64,000 bases of DNA. Source: Loxodes magnus. Its lineage: Eukaryota; Ciliophora; Karyorelictea; Loxodida; Loxodidae. Of the stretch, positions 23,693 to 36,067 are shown in pieces. The notes beneath the pieces are model-generated. The model was given only the letters and a program-made list of their open reading frames with translations, did no database searches and was not told the DNA's origin. The number at the start of each line of letters is the position of its first letter. Within the stretch, counting starts at the first letter, position 1. A program made the position numbers and the translations under genes. The DNA lies in assembly GCA_946699065.1 (NCBI GenBank), contig CAMPDV010001743.1:33412-97411 (forward strand), read 5' to 3'.

Positions 23693-26600
23693 AAAAATAA
23701 TTAGGAACGCTACATGCAAGACTAAAACTATTCAGAATATTAAAGGATGCTGCGCTAATGAAGTGCTACACCGCCTAACTAAGCCTAGTAGGAATTCAAG
23801 ACAAACTAATGGAGACAAGCTGATAGAATAGGTCAGATGGCTGACTACTAAGGCTTTAACAAAGCTTTTTAACTTTTTTTTAAACTTTTTATAAACAGAA
23901 AACTAGGCTTTTATTTTATTATTTTGATTAAAGAGTTGTTTGATCATTTGCTTATTGGTAAAGTAGCTTTCTTAAGAAACAAAAGTTAAGGAAAGTGTCG
24001 TATAGTATGCAGTCAATTCGAAATAGGATTTCGGAATAAATCCTTTCGGAGTAATTCCAATAACTCCGTTGTCTAGAACATTGATATGAATTTAGGTATT
24101 GGATTAAACTAATTAAGTTACTTCTGGATTCATCAAATAAGAAGATTTTAATCCTAATATCTAAAGGTATTTATCAGCTGTAATTTATAAAAGGTAAATT
24201 TAAACCATAGCGAAAGCTTATCAACAAATATCTGGTTATAGTAAACTACAGGAGCAGCATAGAGTCTTAGCATCTTAGTGATTTATTATGGAGTAGTATT
24301 TTATATTTATTAGTTGTAGCATTAAGTTGAATTTAATCCATAATAAGAGTGTAGAGGAATATTAACAGTGGTAGTTAGGTTTATTTGATTAGTATCAAAA
24401 GTCTCAAGAGGTTTATAAAATGTTTATTCTTATTGATATATTAACGAAAGCTGTTTAAAGTTTAGTTTGTCTAATAAAAGTTATAGCGGTTGTGGTTCCT
24501 ATTGATATGTTGGCATAATTAAATTTTGATTTTGTTGATAGAATTACTAGTCTGTTGTATAGCGTAGTGACTGTATTTAGGTTAGTTTATAGGTATAATA
24601 GACATTAAAGGTGATGTGTAGAATAATTTGAATGGTATAAGTTTGAATTTGATTTTGTATGTCTTAGATTTGTTTTGTTATAAGGATAAAGGCACTATAC
24701 TGTACTTATCTATTGTATATGATACATAGTGATCTAAGTAAGTTGTTGTTGACTCTAAAGATAGCAATAAAGATTTGATTATAATGAATAAATAGTTGAT
24801 ATATTAAATGAACTATTGCTTTACATTAAGTATATGAGTTTGGTTTAAAAAAGGAAACATAATAATATTTGATCTTTTATTAGTTGTTAAATAAAATTGA
24901 AGAATTATGGATAAGATTAAATTATTAGCAATCGAAAAAGATATTAATAATGATAAAAACTAAATTAAAAAGTTAAATTAATTTTAATTTAAGAAATATT
25001 TCATAAGGTGCTTATATCTATTTTTTCAATAAATGCCTTAATCATTTGATAAAACTTAAATCATTTATAATATTTAATTTTAGTAAGAAGTGATTCATAA
25101 ATTTAAACAGATCAGAGTATATATGAATAAAGTATTTAAGTTGATTGATAAATTAAAATAATTTAAGTATTATATTGATTTATTAGAGGATTAGAGGAAA
25201 TTAAGCATAAAGTCTATTATAATATCTTAAGCGAATCATTTATTTTCAATCTATTAGCAACTCTACAATTAACGTGCTTGAATGTTTATTTATTGTACCT
25301 AAAATGTTTATTTAATGCATGCTAATAGAATGTGGATTTAACTAAAGTTTTTATAAATAAAATAGAAATAAATAAATTAAAGAAATAAATTAAGATTAAT
25401 TTTAGAATTCATTTTAAAGCTTTCAAAAGTTTTTACTCATCTGTGAATAAATCAAATTTTGGATCATTAATTAACTTAGACATTTTTGTACTAAAGTTCG
25501 CGCTTAAGATGAGAAAAATACATTTTTAGGAAATTGAAAAGGAATTTTTTTAATTCTGGAAATAGTTGATTTGAGAAAAAAGAGAAAAAAAGAAAAGTAG
25601 ATAAACTAATGAAGATAAAAATAGAAAATAAATGTAAAATTTAAATTTTATTTTACTAGTTTATTTATAAAAAATTATTTTAGAATAAATTTATAAAAAT
25701 TATAACCAAAAATTAACTGCTTAATTAAATGTGACCATTCCTTTTTACACAGTATAAGGCTTAGTTATATATGAACCTAAAATTTCTATCAGTTAACTAA
25801 AAGATTTAATTTAATTAAATTAGGAGACAAATATTTCTCAGTTTTTAGGCTTTTTTGATTTAGTTAAATGACAGTAGCTGTATTTACTTATAACTACTAA
25901 AAACTGTTAATTAATTTGAAAAATTATTATTAAAGTAAGTTGAAATATATAAAATAGTGTGCATACAAAATAATTTTTGGAATGATTAGAACTTATAAGA
26001 ACCAATATTGTAATAAAATGCCATTAATTAAAATTTAATCTTTTCAATTGGCTTTGATAAATCAGTTCTAAAGCAGATGAACAGAATAGTGTTTAAAAGC
26101 AATAGAAGATTTTATGAAGTGTTCATGAAAGCTAATTAGTTATAATGAATATATTAAACTTTGAGTTTTTGTTGAACTGTTTAAGTTTAAATTTATAAAT
26201 AAGATAAATGAATCAAACCTTTAATATAAAAATTAAATAAATAAATATAAGCTTAAAGAATTATATAATAAAGCTTTAATTATCTGGTTTTTCTATTTAT
26301 TTTCATTAAAAAGGAAGATCAGATTAATTAAATAAACTTACAATCCTTTAAATAGAAAATGTTTTAAAAATTATAAAACTTAACTAAAATTTAACATTTT
26401 TCTATCAAATTAATTTAAGCTTAAAATTATTTAGACTTTAACTTTATAGTTAAGAATAAACATTTCTTTAGAAAAAAGCATTTCTCTAAATTTATTTTAG
26501 AGATTAATATTTATAAAATATAATCTTAATAATTTTTTATTAGTTTTTATTTAAAAATCATATATTTTATGGTTCCAACTAATATATAATTATAAGTATT

Positions 26601-27699
26601 TTAATATTCTTTGTTCAAAGTTTTGTTTCTAGGAGCAATCATTATTCATATTTCAATCTTTTAAGAAAAATTTAATATAGATAAATCCTAAATTATTAAT
26701 AACCTTCATTATTATTCTTAAGCTTAATACTTCATTATATGGTTATAATAAAGATTTATGTAGCTTTTTTCAATTTATGTGAAATAGAAGTCTATATAAA
26801 TAAATTTAAGCTATATTTGAAGCTCATCTAGAAATCTATGTCCTTATGCTATTTAAATAAAATAAGGATTTAGTTTTTTAATTAGTTGCTTGAGTTTCTG
26901 ACAGATACTAAAATATTAATTAATTAAATTTGATTTCTATATTATAAGCTTTAAATCGTTATTTGAATGTATTCAATTACTACTAAATACATTTTCATAT
27001 TTTATAATTGAAAATTCTTCCTGAATAGCTTTAAATAGAATATTTAATTTATAAGTAATTTTATAGAACTTCATTGTAAATAATATTAAGATAAATAAGC
27101 AATTTGCAGTTTATTTTAGCTATTTATTTTGATCTATATAAGTTTATAGATTCAATTTTAGCTTAATAGACCCAATATTAATACATTTTCTCTTTAATTT
27201 CAATATCAGATTTAACATCAAATTAGTATATCTTTAATAAACCTCCTATCAAATTATCATCCTCTTATTTTTAATTAACTAAATCATACACTAAATTAAT
27301 ACAAACAATACATCAAAGCTAGAATCATTTTATAAAACTGTAAGATCTATTCAATAAATATAAAAGCGAGTGCATTGCTAAACTAATAACCACAGATACA
27401 ATAAATCACTACTTTAGTTTTCAATTCATTAATCAATAGATTTATTTTCAAACTTCCAAAACTTAAATTTATATTCTTCTTTGTATGCTCTAGTTATTAT
27501 ATACTCGCATCAAGACAAATACCTCAATAATAAGGAAAAACTGTCTTCCTTACTCAATTAAGAAATGCTTTTTTAATTAAATTCTTCTAAGTATAAACTT
27601 TATAAAAAGCTTAATAGCTCTTGGTATATTATAATTACCTAAGCTTTTCATTATTTATTTTTCTTTTACCTTTAATACTTAAACGGCAGATTCAGAAGT
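23693..27699. other. Mostly gene-free; GC-richer patch and a G/T-rich stretch
   Basis: 23735-23860 is a GC-richer, ORF-poor patch ending in AAGCTTTTTAAC and T8; it could be a small RNA or element tail but I see no family signature. 23980-24870 is G/T-rich on the plus strand. Minus-strand frames here are open over several hundred bases (for example NGVIGITPKGFIPKSYFELT near 24040), yet more than one frame is open, so I do not call a gene. 24900-27699 is AT-rich with nothing recognised. Confidence 0.3.
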
Positions 27700-28018
27700 T
27701 TTTGACAGAGATTATTTGGATATAATGTATACTGCACTCCTCTTAGCTATTCTTTTAAAAGTAGTGCTTATGTTTAATATGATCAGTTTTCTTTTTTTCA
27801 CTTCTATAAGCAAATTTTTTCTGGTTCATCTTTAGGTCTACATCCATTGACTCATTTTAAAGGAATAGGCTTTCGGCTAGCACTGCAAATTGGCTGAATT
27901 TTGTTTCTAATCATTCGATTCTAACATTTGCTGAGTACTTATTTTAAGTCTTTTAGTATGTGATTTCCCCTTCAAGCTCTTATACATTTCTTAAAAGTTT
28001 AAAATTCTCCTATTACAT
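27700..28018 (-). pseudogene. Partial ORF1-type copy
   Basis: From ATG 28018 (MQQENFKLLRNVQELEGE) the frame reads a coiled coil, RIE-[TGA]-LETKFSQFAVLAESLF, then QNESMDVDLKMNQKK and a basic stretch. It parallels the copy at 3045 almost residue for residue over ~70 positions (MQQENFQLLMQVQELE.., LNQFAELTESMLLQ). The zinc-knuckle part is not found, so the copy is truncated or decayed at its 3' end. Confidence 0.5.
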
Positions 28019-28699
28019 AATTTTAGTTCTTAAAGTAAATTTTGCTAGTCGTATCTAGATTGGGATAGATCATATTCAGAAGAGATTTTTGCGTAAAATG
28101 TTAGCTTTTTATATAGTAGGTAATGAAAGGATAAAAATAAGTGAATGATAAATTTAGTTTATAAGGTAAATAGTAAATTTTAATTGATTATTGTATATAA
28201 TATTTAATTATTTTATTTAATTTTAACTTAAATATATTTTCTAATGGATAGTTCGTTGATCTCTTTAAATAAATGGTAAAACAGTTTTGCTTATAGCATA
28301 AAAATCTAAAGGGATAAGCATTATATTTAATTTAAGTTATATAGAAATAATAGCAAAAATATAAGAAAATAAAATATTTTTCTTATATTTAAATGATTTA
28401 AAAGGATGTAAATATGTTTTAATAATAATATACTTATAAGTATAATTAATTAATTAATACTTTTATACTTAATTCTATTTAAACTAAGTCAGGATATTAT
28501 TTTCCTTATATCAGATAATATAATTAAACTATTATAAAGTAAGTTATAAAATTATAAATCAAAATAAAAATATATAATTTATTAAGAGTATCTGTTTAAC
28601 TAATATTTTAAATTACCTAATTATTCTCTAGGTAAAATTACTTTTTTACTTTTTAAATATGAAATTCTACCTATTTTGTTTTTTAAAACTGGAAAATAT

Positions 28700-29490
28700 A
28701 ATCAACTACGATAAAACAAAGGTAGGTCTTTAATATTTAGATAAAATATTCCATGAACATACGGTCCTGTATTATCTGTAGCGATATCTAGTAACTATAA
28801 TTGAATCGTATCGGGAAGTAGAGATAATACGATAAAGATATGGGACTTAACAACTGGCTAGTGTAAGAGTACTTTATAGGGACATACGAATCCTTTATTA
28901 TCTGTAGCGATTTCAAGAGACCAAAAAAGGAATCGTACCGGGAAGTTCTGAAGGTACGATAATGATATGGAACTTAGCAACTGGTTAGTTAAAAAGTTCT
29001 TTGTAAGAACACACAAATGGTGTAAATTCTTTAGCGATATCAAGTGATTGAAATTGAATTTTATTGGGAAGCTATGATAAATCGATCAATAAATGGGACT
29101 AGCTAATGTAAGGGTTCTTTGTGGGGAGATACGAATCCTTTATTATCTGTAGCGATTTCAAGTGACCAGAACTGATCATATCAGGAATTATTGATAAGAC
29201 AATCAATATATGGGGATCCACAATTAGTCAGCTACTTCGAACTCTTCAAGGTCATTCAAATAATGTATCAAGTATTCAATTTATAATGCTTCTAGTGTTT
29301 CAATTTCTGGATCATGTAGATATGGAACTTTTATATAGGTGAATGTATATAAACTCTTTAAGGCTAAAAAATGATCTAAATTCTATAGCATTGGGTAAGG
29401 ACAACAAATAAATAGTATCAGGAGGATATGATAATACTGTGAGAAAGTGGAAAATAATAAGTTGAGAGAAAGTAATAACTATTAAGACTT
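28700..29490 (+). pseudogene. WD40-repeat protein gene, frameshifted
   Basis: About six WD40 blades can be followed, scattered over three frames. Examples are IVSGSRDNTIKIWDLTTGQ, QGHTNPLLSVAIS, EGTIMIWNLATGQ, SSDWNWILLGSYDKSI and QGHSNNVSSIQF. DNA between blades is itself repetitive (GAATCCTTTATTATCTGTAG occurs twice). In the SSD-W-N-W motif both Trp are TGA. WD40 propellers are scaffolds; many ciliate and cyanobacterial proteins of this type carry long arrays of near-identical blades. At least three frameshifts and no credible start suggest a dead gene or a recombining gene fragment. A one-blade relative lies at 16880. Confidence 0.7.
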
Positions 29491-32400
29491 TTAATTTTAC
29501 AATTTAAGAAGTTTATTATTACTATTAGGTAAAGCATACTATGTATTTAATTACGTATAAAAGCTTTAGATTATATAAACCAATTAAAAATTAAGATATT
29601 TACGCATGGTAAAAAACAAAAAGACTTAAGAAACAACATGAGAATAGAAGTTTGACATTTTTAAACATAAACTTAAATAAAGTGATACTTCTGAATTAAA
29701 TCAGAAGCTTCATTTAATAGGAATTTGATTAAAGTGAATTAATGATAAATTTGATAGTTTTAGGTTTATTAAATGATTATTAAAGATTTATCTCTTAACC
29801 AATCTGCTTTAAAACTAGATTTGGTATGAAATATAAGGTTATTTTATTATTTGTTATGATTTAATTAAATATCTAGTACTTATTTTAAATAAATATAAAA
29901 CATTTATTCTTCTTTATATAGAATACTAATTTAAGATCTTTTATTTTATTTTTTAACTAATTTATTATTAACCTCTTTAACTATTCGTTAAGTTAAACTA
30001 ATTATTTCAATTTTTTAATTTTATAACTTCTAAAATTACTTAATTAATATCTTAAAATAAAGATTTATTTTTTATAATACGACAAAATTAAATTTCTAAG
30101 AATAAAGAATCAACAAAATTAAAAAAAATAGACATAAGATGTTAGATTAAGATTTATAAGTTTTATTAATTTCTGAGTTTTTATAATTTATGCTATTATA
30201 ATAAAGTTTAAACTATTTTTATATTTAATTTTTATTAATTTATTAAAAATAGCTTTTTTATATTTGTTTTCTTATCATTATTTTTTATTATATATAATTA
30301 AAGCATTTATAAAGATATTTTTATTTATACATTTTTTTAATTTCTCTTTTTATTATAATCTTTTAATACTTTTGTTTTACTCTAAGTATGAAAATTAATT
30401 CTTTAATAATTAAGCCTCCAATATTATTTAGTATGTATTTTAATCAGTTTAAACAATACAATTTAGTCTTTTTATTTTTTCTTTTATTTTGCTATATTTA
30501 CAGCTACTTCATTCTGTAGTTTTTTCCTCAGATTTCCTTTTTTTGTTCTTAACTTTCATTATTATTCTGTAAAGTGACTTGTTTTAATGTAAAATTAACA
30601 TATATTATTGTTTTTTAAAGATCGTTTTAATAATGACATTATTTAATCTTAGAGAATTCCCCGCTGTATTTCCAAGATTTTGAAGGAAATGTTTTGAAAA
30701 TTATCTGACTTTATAATGGTTAGAAGTTTATAATTTTCGAATTTATATTCATTAGTCAATATATTATCTGTTTGCAAAAACTGATTGGAAGAATATCTGT
30801 TATAACTATTTAAAATTTCATTAAGAAAGAGAAACATGATGAGAATTACTTTTCACAAATATTGAAAGTTAATACTTCATTGACTAAAAAAATTCACAAG
30901 CATCTTTTGGTAAAAAAAGCATTTATAATAATTAAAATTTTCAAAAACTCTTTTGTTCAAAAATTTAAATTTAAAGCTAAGTAACTTTTATATGCTATGA
31001 GATTAAATCTACACAGAATTAGTTCAAACTTAAAAAATTAACGTTATTTAAAATTTTGTCTTATAGATAAAAAAGTAACCTTTTTTTAGTAAAATTATAG
31101 AATAATTATTTTAAAATTAACATTTAAAATTGTATTACTTTAAAAATTATTCAGATTATCTTTGTCTTAATTAGAAATTTTAGAGTTAGTATTATCGTGC
31201 ACTAAGCATAAATTTAAAATTATTTAAAATGAAAGATCTAAATTTTCTAATAAGTAGATATTCAATTATTATATTAGGATTTGAATTAATGAATATCAAA
31301 ATAAATAATTTTCATATCTTCAATTAAAAATTAAATTATTTTCTCAAATTAAAAATTAAACTTTTTAAGTTTTTATTAGTAGATCAACAAGCATTCAAAA
31401 GATATAACTTGAAAGATTTAAATTTCTTTACTATTTAATATATTATTTTCTCTCATCTCTTTTTTAATAATTTATAATTAATTTATTTTATGAAGAAAAA
31501 TAAATTTTTAATCATAATTTGCTATTTAGCAATTCTGAATTCATAAATATACATGAAAAAATTAAATATTTTCTAATTGTCTTTTTATTAAATTTATAAT
31601 CCTTACCTATAATAAATACCAAAAATAGCAAAGTCAATAAATTCTTATATTAAAAAAGTAAAAATTGTATAAAATAAATATATATTATAAATATTTATAT
31701 TTTAAATTTAGAGAGATGTAATTAAAAAATTTATGTAGAATAAAAATGATTTGCATTATTAAAATATATCTACAAATATTTATTCTTTTTAATATATATC
31801 TCCTTTAAAATTTTTCCATCCTTAAAATTTCCTGAAATAAAAAAAAAGAAATTTAAATTTTTTTTTTTAAAATTACTAATTTCTCTAATACTTTTTATCT
31901 AAAAATTTTATACTTCTAACGTTTTTATCTTTATAAGAATATTTAAAGCCTTAGCATTAAAATTTTTAATCCGTCCGAAAAATCTCTTATAGTGCAAAAC
32001 GCTGAGCAAAAAAAACAAATTTTTTATTTTCGAGTTTTTTATACTGTATAAACCTTTTTAACTTTTTCAATTCTTATTTTAAGAATTTTCTTAAAAATTT
32101 TAATATTCTTATATTAAAATAACAATTTACATTAAAAAAATTACACTACTTAATTTAAAAAATTCTTTCTTTTCCTTTTCTTTTTTCAATTATCTAAAAT
32201 CCAAAATTCTCAAACACTTTTTTTTATTCGTAAACTCAAAATATTTTTTTTAAATAGAAATTTTTTACTCTACTCTCTTAAATTAAAATAAATATTATAA
32301 ACTCTCAACTAATTCCATTGCTCCTTTTTAACTAATCCATTCTTAATCTTATTAACTTAAACTTAAAAAACCTCACTCTTTAATATATTCATTAAACATT

Positions 32401-33414
32401 ACCATCCCTTTTTACCCTTTTATTAGTTATGCTTCAAATTTTTTTGTAAAAAAAATATCACTTTTGTTCCAACAGAAAAATCTCTTAGTGCAAAACAATG
32501 AACAAAAACAAATATTTTATTTTCATTTTTTTCATTATTTTTAAACATTTAAAACATTAATTTAAATATAAAACTATTACATCCATTAAATTATTAAACG
32601 TAAAATCTTTAAAATAAATAATAAAATAATAAAATAAAAATTATAAATAATTACCTTCCTATTCTTTATCCACAAAAATTTAACTTTATTAATTTAAAAA
32701 ACAATTTACTCCATAAAAAAATACCTTTAACACTCTTTATACTATTTTCACCCTTATCACTCTTATCACTCTTTATAATATTTATATTCCCTATACTCTA
32801 AATAGTATTTATAACCAACTTTTATTTACTAACCATACACACACTAAATAGTATTTATAACCAACTTTATTTAAACTTATAAACAATCTTTCATTTATAA
32901 ATATATAAACTCAAAAACATATTAACATATATATATATATAGAAGAAGAAATACTTTTAAACTCATAAAAATATTTACATGTATATAAATATAAGCATAT
33001 AAACATATAGTTATTAATTTAATTTTTTTAATTAATAAGAGTTATTATTAAGTATATCAGTTGTTCACTTCCACCATTTGAAATCAGACTCCTTCATCAC
33101 TACAAACATGAAATTCATACAACCTTTATTCACATTAATATTCTCACTCCCTTATTTCACAAAACATACACTCTATAACATTATCCCTAAACTCATTTTA
33201 CCAACTTATATTAATTAAAACTTACCATCTATTTAATTAAATTGTAAACAACAACCTTACATACTAATATTTACTCCAATTATTACATTCTAAAATAAAA
33301 TATATAAACTAAAAATACCTTTTCCTAATATTGATTAAATTTATATTACTATCCTTAACTTTATAAACATATGTTATATTGTATATTACCTTCTGATCAG
33401 TAAATATTTACTTC
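29491..33414. other. Gene-free AT-rich stretch
   Basis: Nearly 4 kb without a supportable gene. 29500-32100 is plain AT-rich DNA. From about 32100 to 33414 the plus strand becomes almost free of G (A/T/C only, with ACTTACC-like words), a marked strand asymmetry that continues into the minisatellite. Two short related words, AAAAATCTCTTA.AGTGCAAAAC.., occur at ~31978 and ~32468. Confidence 0.45.
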
Positions 33415-34075
33415 CTATAAGTTAAGAAATATTAAAATAGCTTACCTAAGTTAAGAATATTAAAATGACTTACCTAAGTTAAGAATATTAAAATGCCTTA
33501 CATGCTATAAGTTAAGAATATTAAAATACTTACATGCTATAAGTTAAGAATATTAAAATGACTTACCTAAGTTAAGAATATTAAAATGCCTTACAATCTA
33601 TAAGTTAAGAATATTAAAATACTTACCTAAGTTAAGAATATTAAAATAACTTACCTAAGTTAAGAATATTAAAATGACTTACCTAAGTTAAGAATATTAA
33701 AATGACTTACCTAAGTTAAGAATATTAAAATGCCTTACAATCTATAAGTTAAGAATATTAAAATACTTACATGCTATAAGTTAAGAATATTAAAATGCTT
33801 ACCTAAGTTAAGAATATTAAAATGCTTACCTAAGTTAAGAATATTAAAATACTTACTTCCTATAAGTTAAGAATATTAAAATGCTTACCTAAGTTAAGAA
33901 TATTAAAATACTTACTAGCTATAAGTTAAGAATATTAAATACTTACATTCTATAAGTTAAGAATATTAAAATGCTTACTAGCTATAAGTTAAGAATATTA
34001 AAATGCTTACATCCTATAAGTTAAGAATATTAAAATGCTTACTCTCTATAAGTTAAGAATATTAAAAGGCCTTAC
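33415..34075. repeat. Minisatellite, ~22 units of 26-33 bp
   Basis: Core GTTAAGAATATTAAAATGCT with a TTAC spacer, repeated about 22 times. Two spacer types alternate irregularly: a short CCTAA form and a longer one carrying CTATAA after ATGC, ATCC, TAGC, AATC or similar. Units differ by only a few bases, so the array is recent or homogenised. The plus-strand unit has no TCA, so no TGA arises in any minus-strand frame across the array. It begins about 80 bases beyond the apparent end of the minus-strand RING/B-box gene. Confidence 0.9.
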
Positions 34076-34155
34076 CTATTTTAAAAATAAAAGTTTAAAA
34101 ATGCAACGTACTTCCTTTAATTAGATTATTTACCATCTACATATATTATAAAAAA

Positions 34156-35931
34156 TTAACTCCATCTCATTTATAACTATTCCCCATCCATTATATTTAA
34201 AGATTGCATTGTTTAGCTATCCTCTAACTTATTGCCATTCTTAGAGATAGCCAATGACCAAGATCATAATCTTGTTTATTATTCTATCATTTCATATAGC
34301 TATTCGATAGTAGTGTCTTGCTTAACCTCAAGCTTCACAGATTTATTATTCGGAGATACTATCGATATTATGGTTTCATATTTCGTTATCCTTGCTCGTA
34401 ACTCATTCAACTAACTCGTTAACTATTTCCTTTCCTCCAATAAAATTTATATCTAGTTTGCCAAATTAGATCTCTCCTATTTCAAACTCTCTATCTGCTA
34501 ACCCAACTCAAGATTTAATGAAATATTATCATTATTAGCCTTAGTAACCACATTCAAATCACTTTCTCTCTAACTATTTTACTCACCCAATCTATTGATT
34601 TAAACCCTTAAATTATCATTGTCCTTTCTCTAAAGATCAAACTCATTCTACAACTCTTTTAATTTTTGCTCTTTCTATTAATCTTGCTTTACATACTACT
34701 CCTATTAAGATTAATTCTTCTAATCCTTCTCTTGAATAGCTTAAAGCAACTCACTTAATCGCAATTTATATTAAACACCCTCATTCGATAAAATTTTTAT
34801 TTACTCAGTCAAAACCTTAGACTATTCCTCTAACTTATCTTTATAACCTTATAACTCTAAATCTTTTTACTACAAGATAGCATTTTACTACTAGATCAAA
34901 CTCTTTATTTATAATTATTGATCCTCTATTACTTTCTAGTTACGAGATATTTATTCCCTCTAGTCAGTCAACAACATATCCTTATCTCTTAGCAACTTTT
35001 AAATTTATTCTTCACTTTCCTTTTTTACACTCTCATATGATTTAACCTGCAACTATAACTCCTTTCATAAATGCTATATAGTTCTCTAAAAATATTATTT
35101 CTATTCTCTAACTCGCAACTCTCATAGTGGCTGAATCTCCTTTATCATTTTCTCAAAGACCTAAACTTCCATATTCTTTAAACTAAGAATAGCCTTATAC
35201 TAAGAATATTTTTACTCATCTTTTATTCACTTCTCTTACAACTATACCTCCAATCTCTCTATCTCCACCTTCTTTTTCTCACATTACTATATAGTAACCT
35301 ATTACATTAACCCGATACTCTTTAGTCTTTCAAAAAGATCATTTTAACCCATTTCCTACCTACACTATTCATCTTTCTCCTATACTCTTATCACCACCTC
35401 CTCACATGCTTACTCTAAACTTCTCTTGATTTTATCATAGATCTATACTATATATTTAATATTTATCGCATAATCCTCAGACAATTACTTTTATCATTGA
35501 TTCACAATAGAAGAATATTGCTTTAACCTCTCCTTTATAACACTCAAAGTCATTTGCATACGAACTTACATAGTAGGAACGATCTCCTCTTGTCTAACAC
35601 ATTGATGATTCTTATGAGAATCCTATTAACATTTTTCACATATTAATGCACTGTCACTCAGACAATACAATGATAGAATCTCATTATGCTACTAACATAT
35701 ACTCAATTAGTTTTATTTGGACTCCTCTTAAAGATGTAAATCTAGTATTTCCAATTCTTCAATTGGCCTATCAGTGATAATGTTGTGCTTTCTACAGTTG
35801 AACATCTATTAAACTTTGTAGATACCTTTCAAGCATTTTTCACAGATGATACATCCACAATCACATCTTCTATGCTTTTTTAGCTTTTAGTTGAACTCTT
35901 CTTCACAAACTTCACATTAAGATGCTTGCAT
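34156..35931 (-). CDS. TRIM-like protein with C-terminal ubiquitin-like domain (RING-B-box-coiled coil-Ubl)
   Basis: One uninterrupted frame from ATG 35931, about 591 codons. Residues 6-48 are a Cys/His-rich RING-type module (CEVC, then CDCGCIICEKC, then C..KH). Residues 79-109 are a textbook B-box: C79, H82, C90, D93, C98, C101, H106, H109. Residues ~115-510 are a long Gln/Glu/Lys-rich coiled coil. The last ~75 residues read like ubiquitin: NKSVKLEVKQDTTIEQL, later GNKLEDSQTMQSLNIMDGEQ. RING/B-box/coiled-coil proteins are ubiquitin E3 ligases; a Ubl at the end is not standard for TRIMs. Five in-frame TGA codons are read as Trp (e.g. EK-[TGA]-IKDEQ). No in-frame TGA stop follows before the minisatellite; I end the gene at the TAA where the Ubl fold should end. 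It shares a 136-bp upstream region with the gene at 36068. Confidence 0.8.
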
Positions 35932-36067
35932 TTTATTTTTTGAATAAACTAAAAATTAAAAGAAACTAAATTTTAGCTTAAGAGATACTTAGATATTAAT
36001 AGTATTATTTTATTAACTTAATACTTAATAAATAGAAGAATAATTACTATTAAAATTAATATATAAA
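35932..36067. promoter_or_regulatory. Candidate bidirectional promoter
   Basis: Only 136 bp separate the divergent ATGs at 35931 (minus) and 36068 (plus). The DNA is very AT-rich, with AATATATAAA directly before the plus ATG. Any promoter for both genes must lie here or inside the genes; no specific motif can be assigned from one sequence. Confidence 0.4.

Noticed and set aside
23735-23860. tRNA or other Pol III gene ending in T8
   Set aside because: An A-box-like word is present but no B box or foldable cloverleaf was found; kept only as a GC-richer patch.
33415-34075. CRISPR array
   Set aside because: Spacers are themselves repeated and only 5-12 bp, there is no cas gene, and the genome is eukaryotic; it is a minisatellite.
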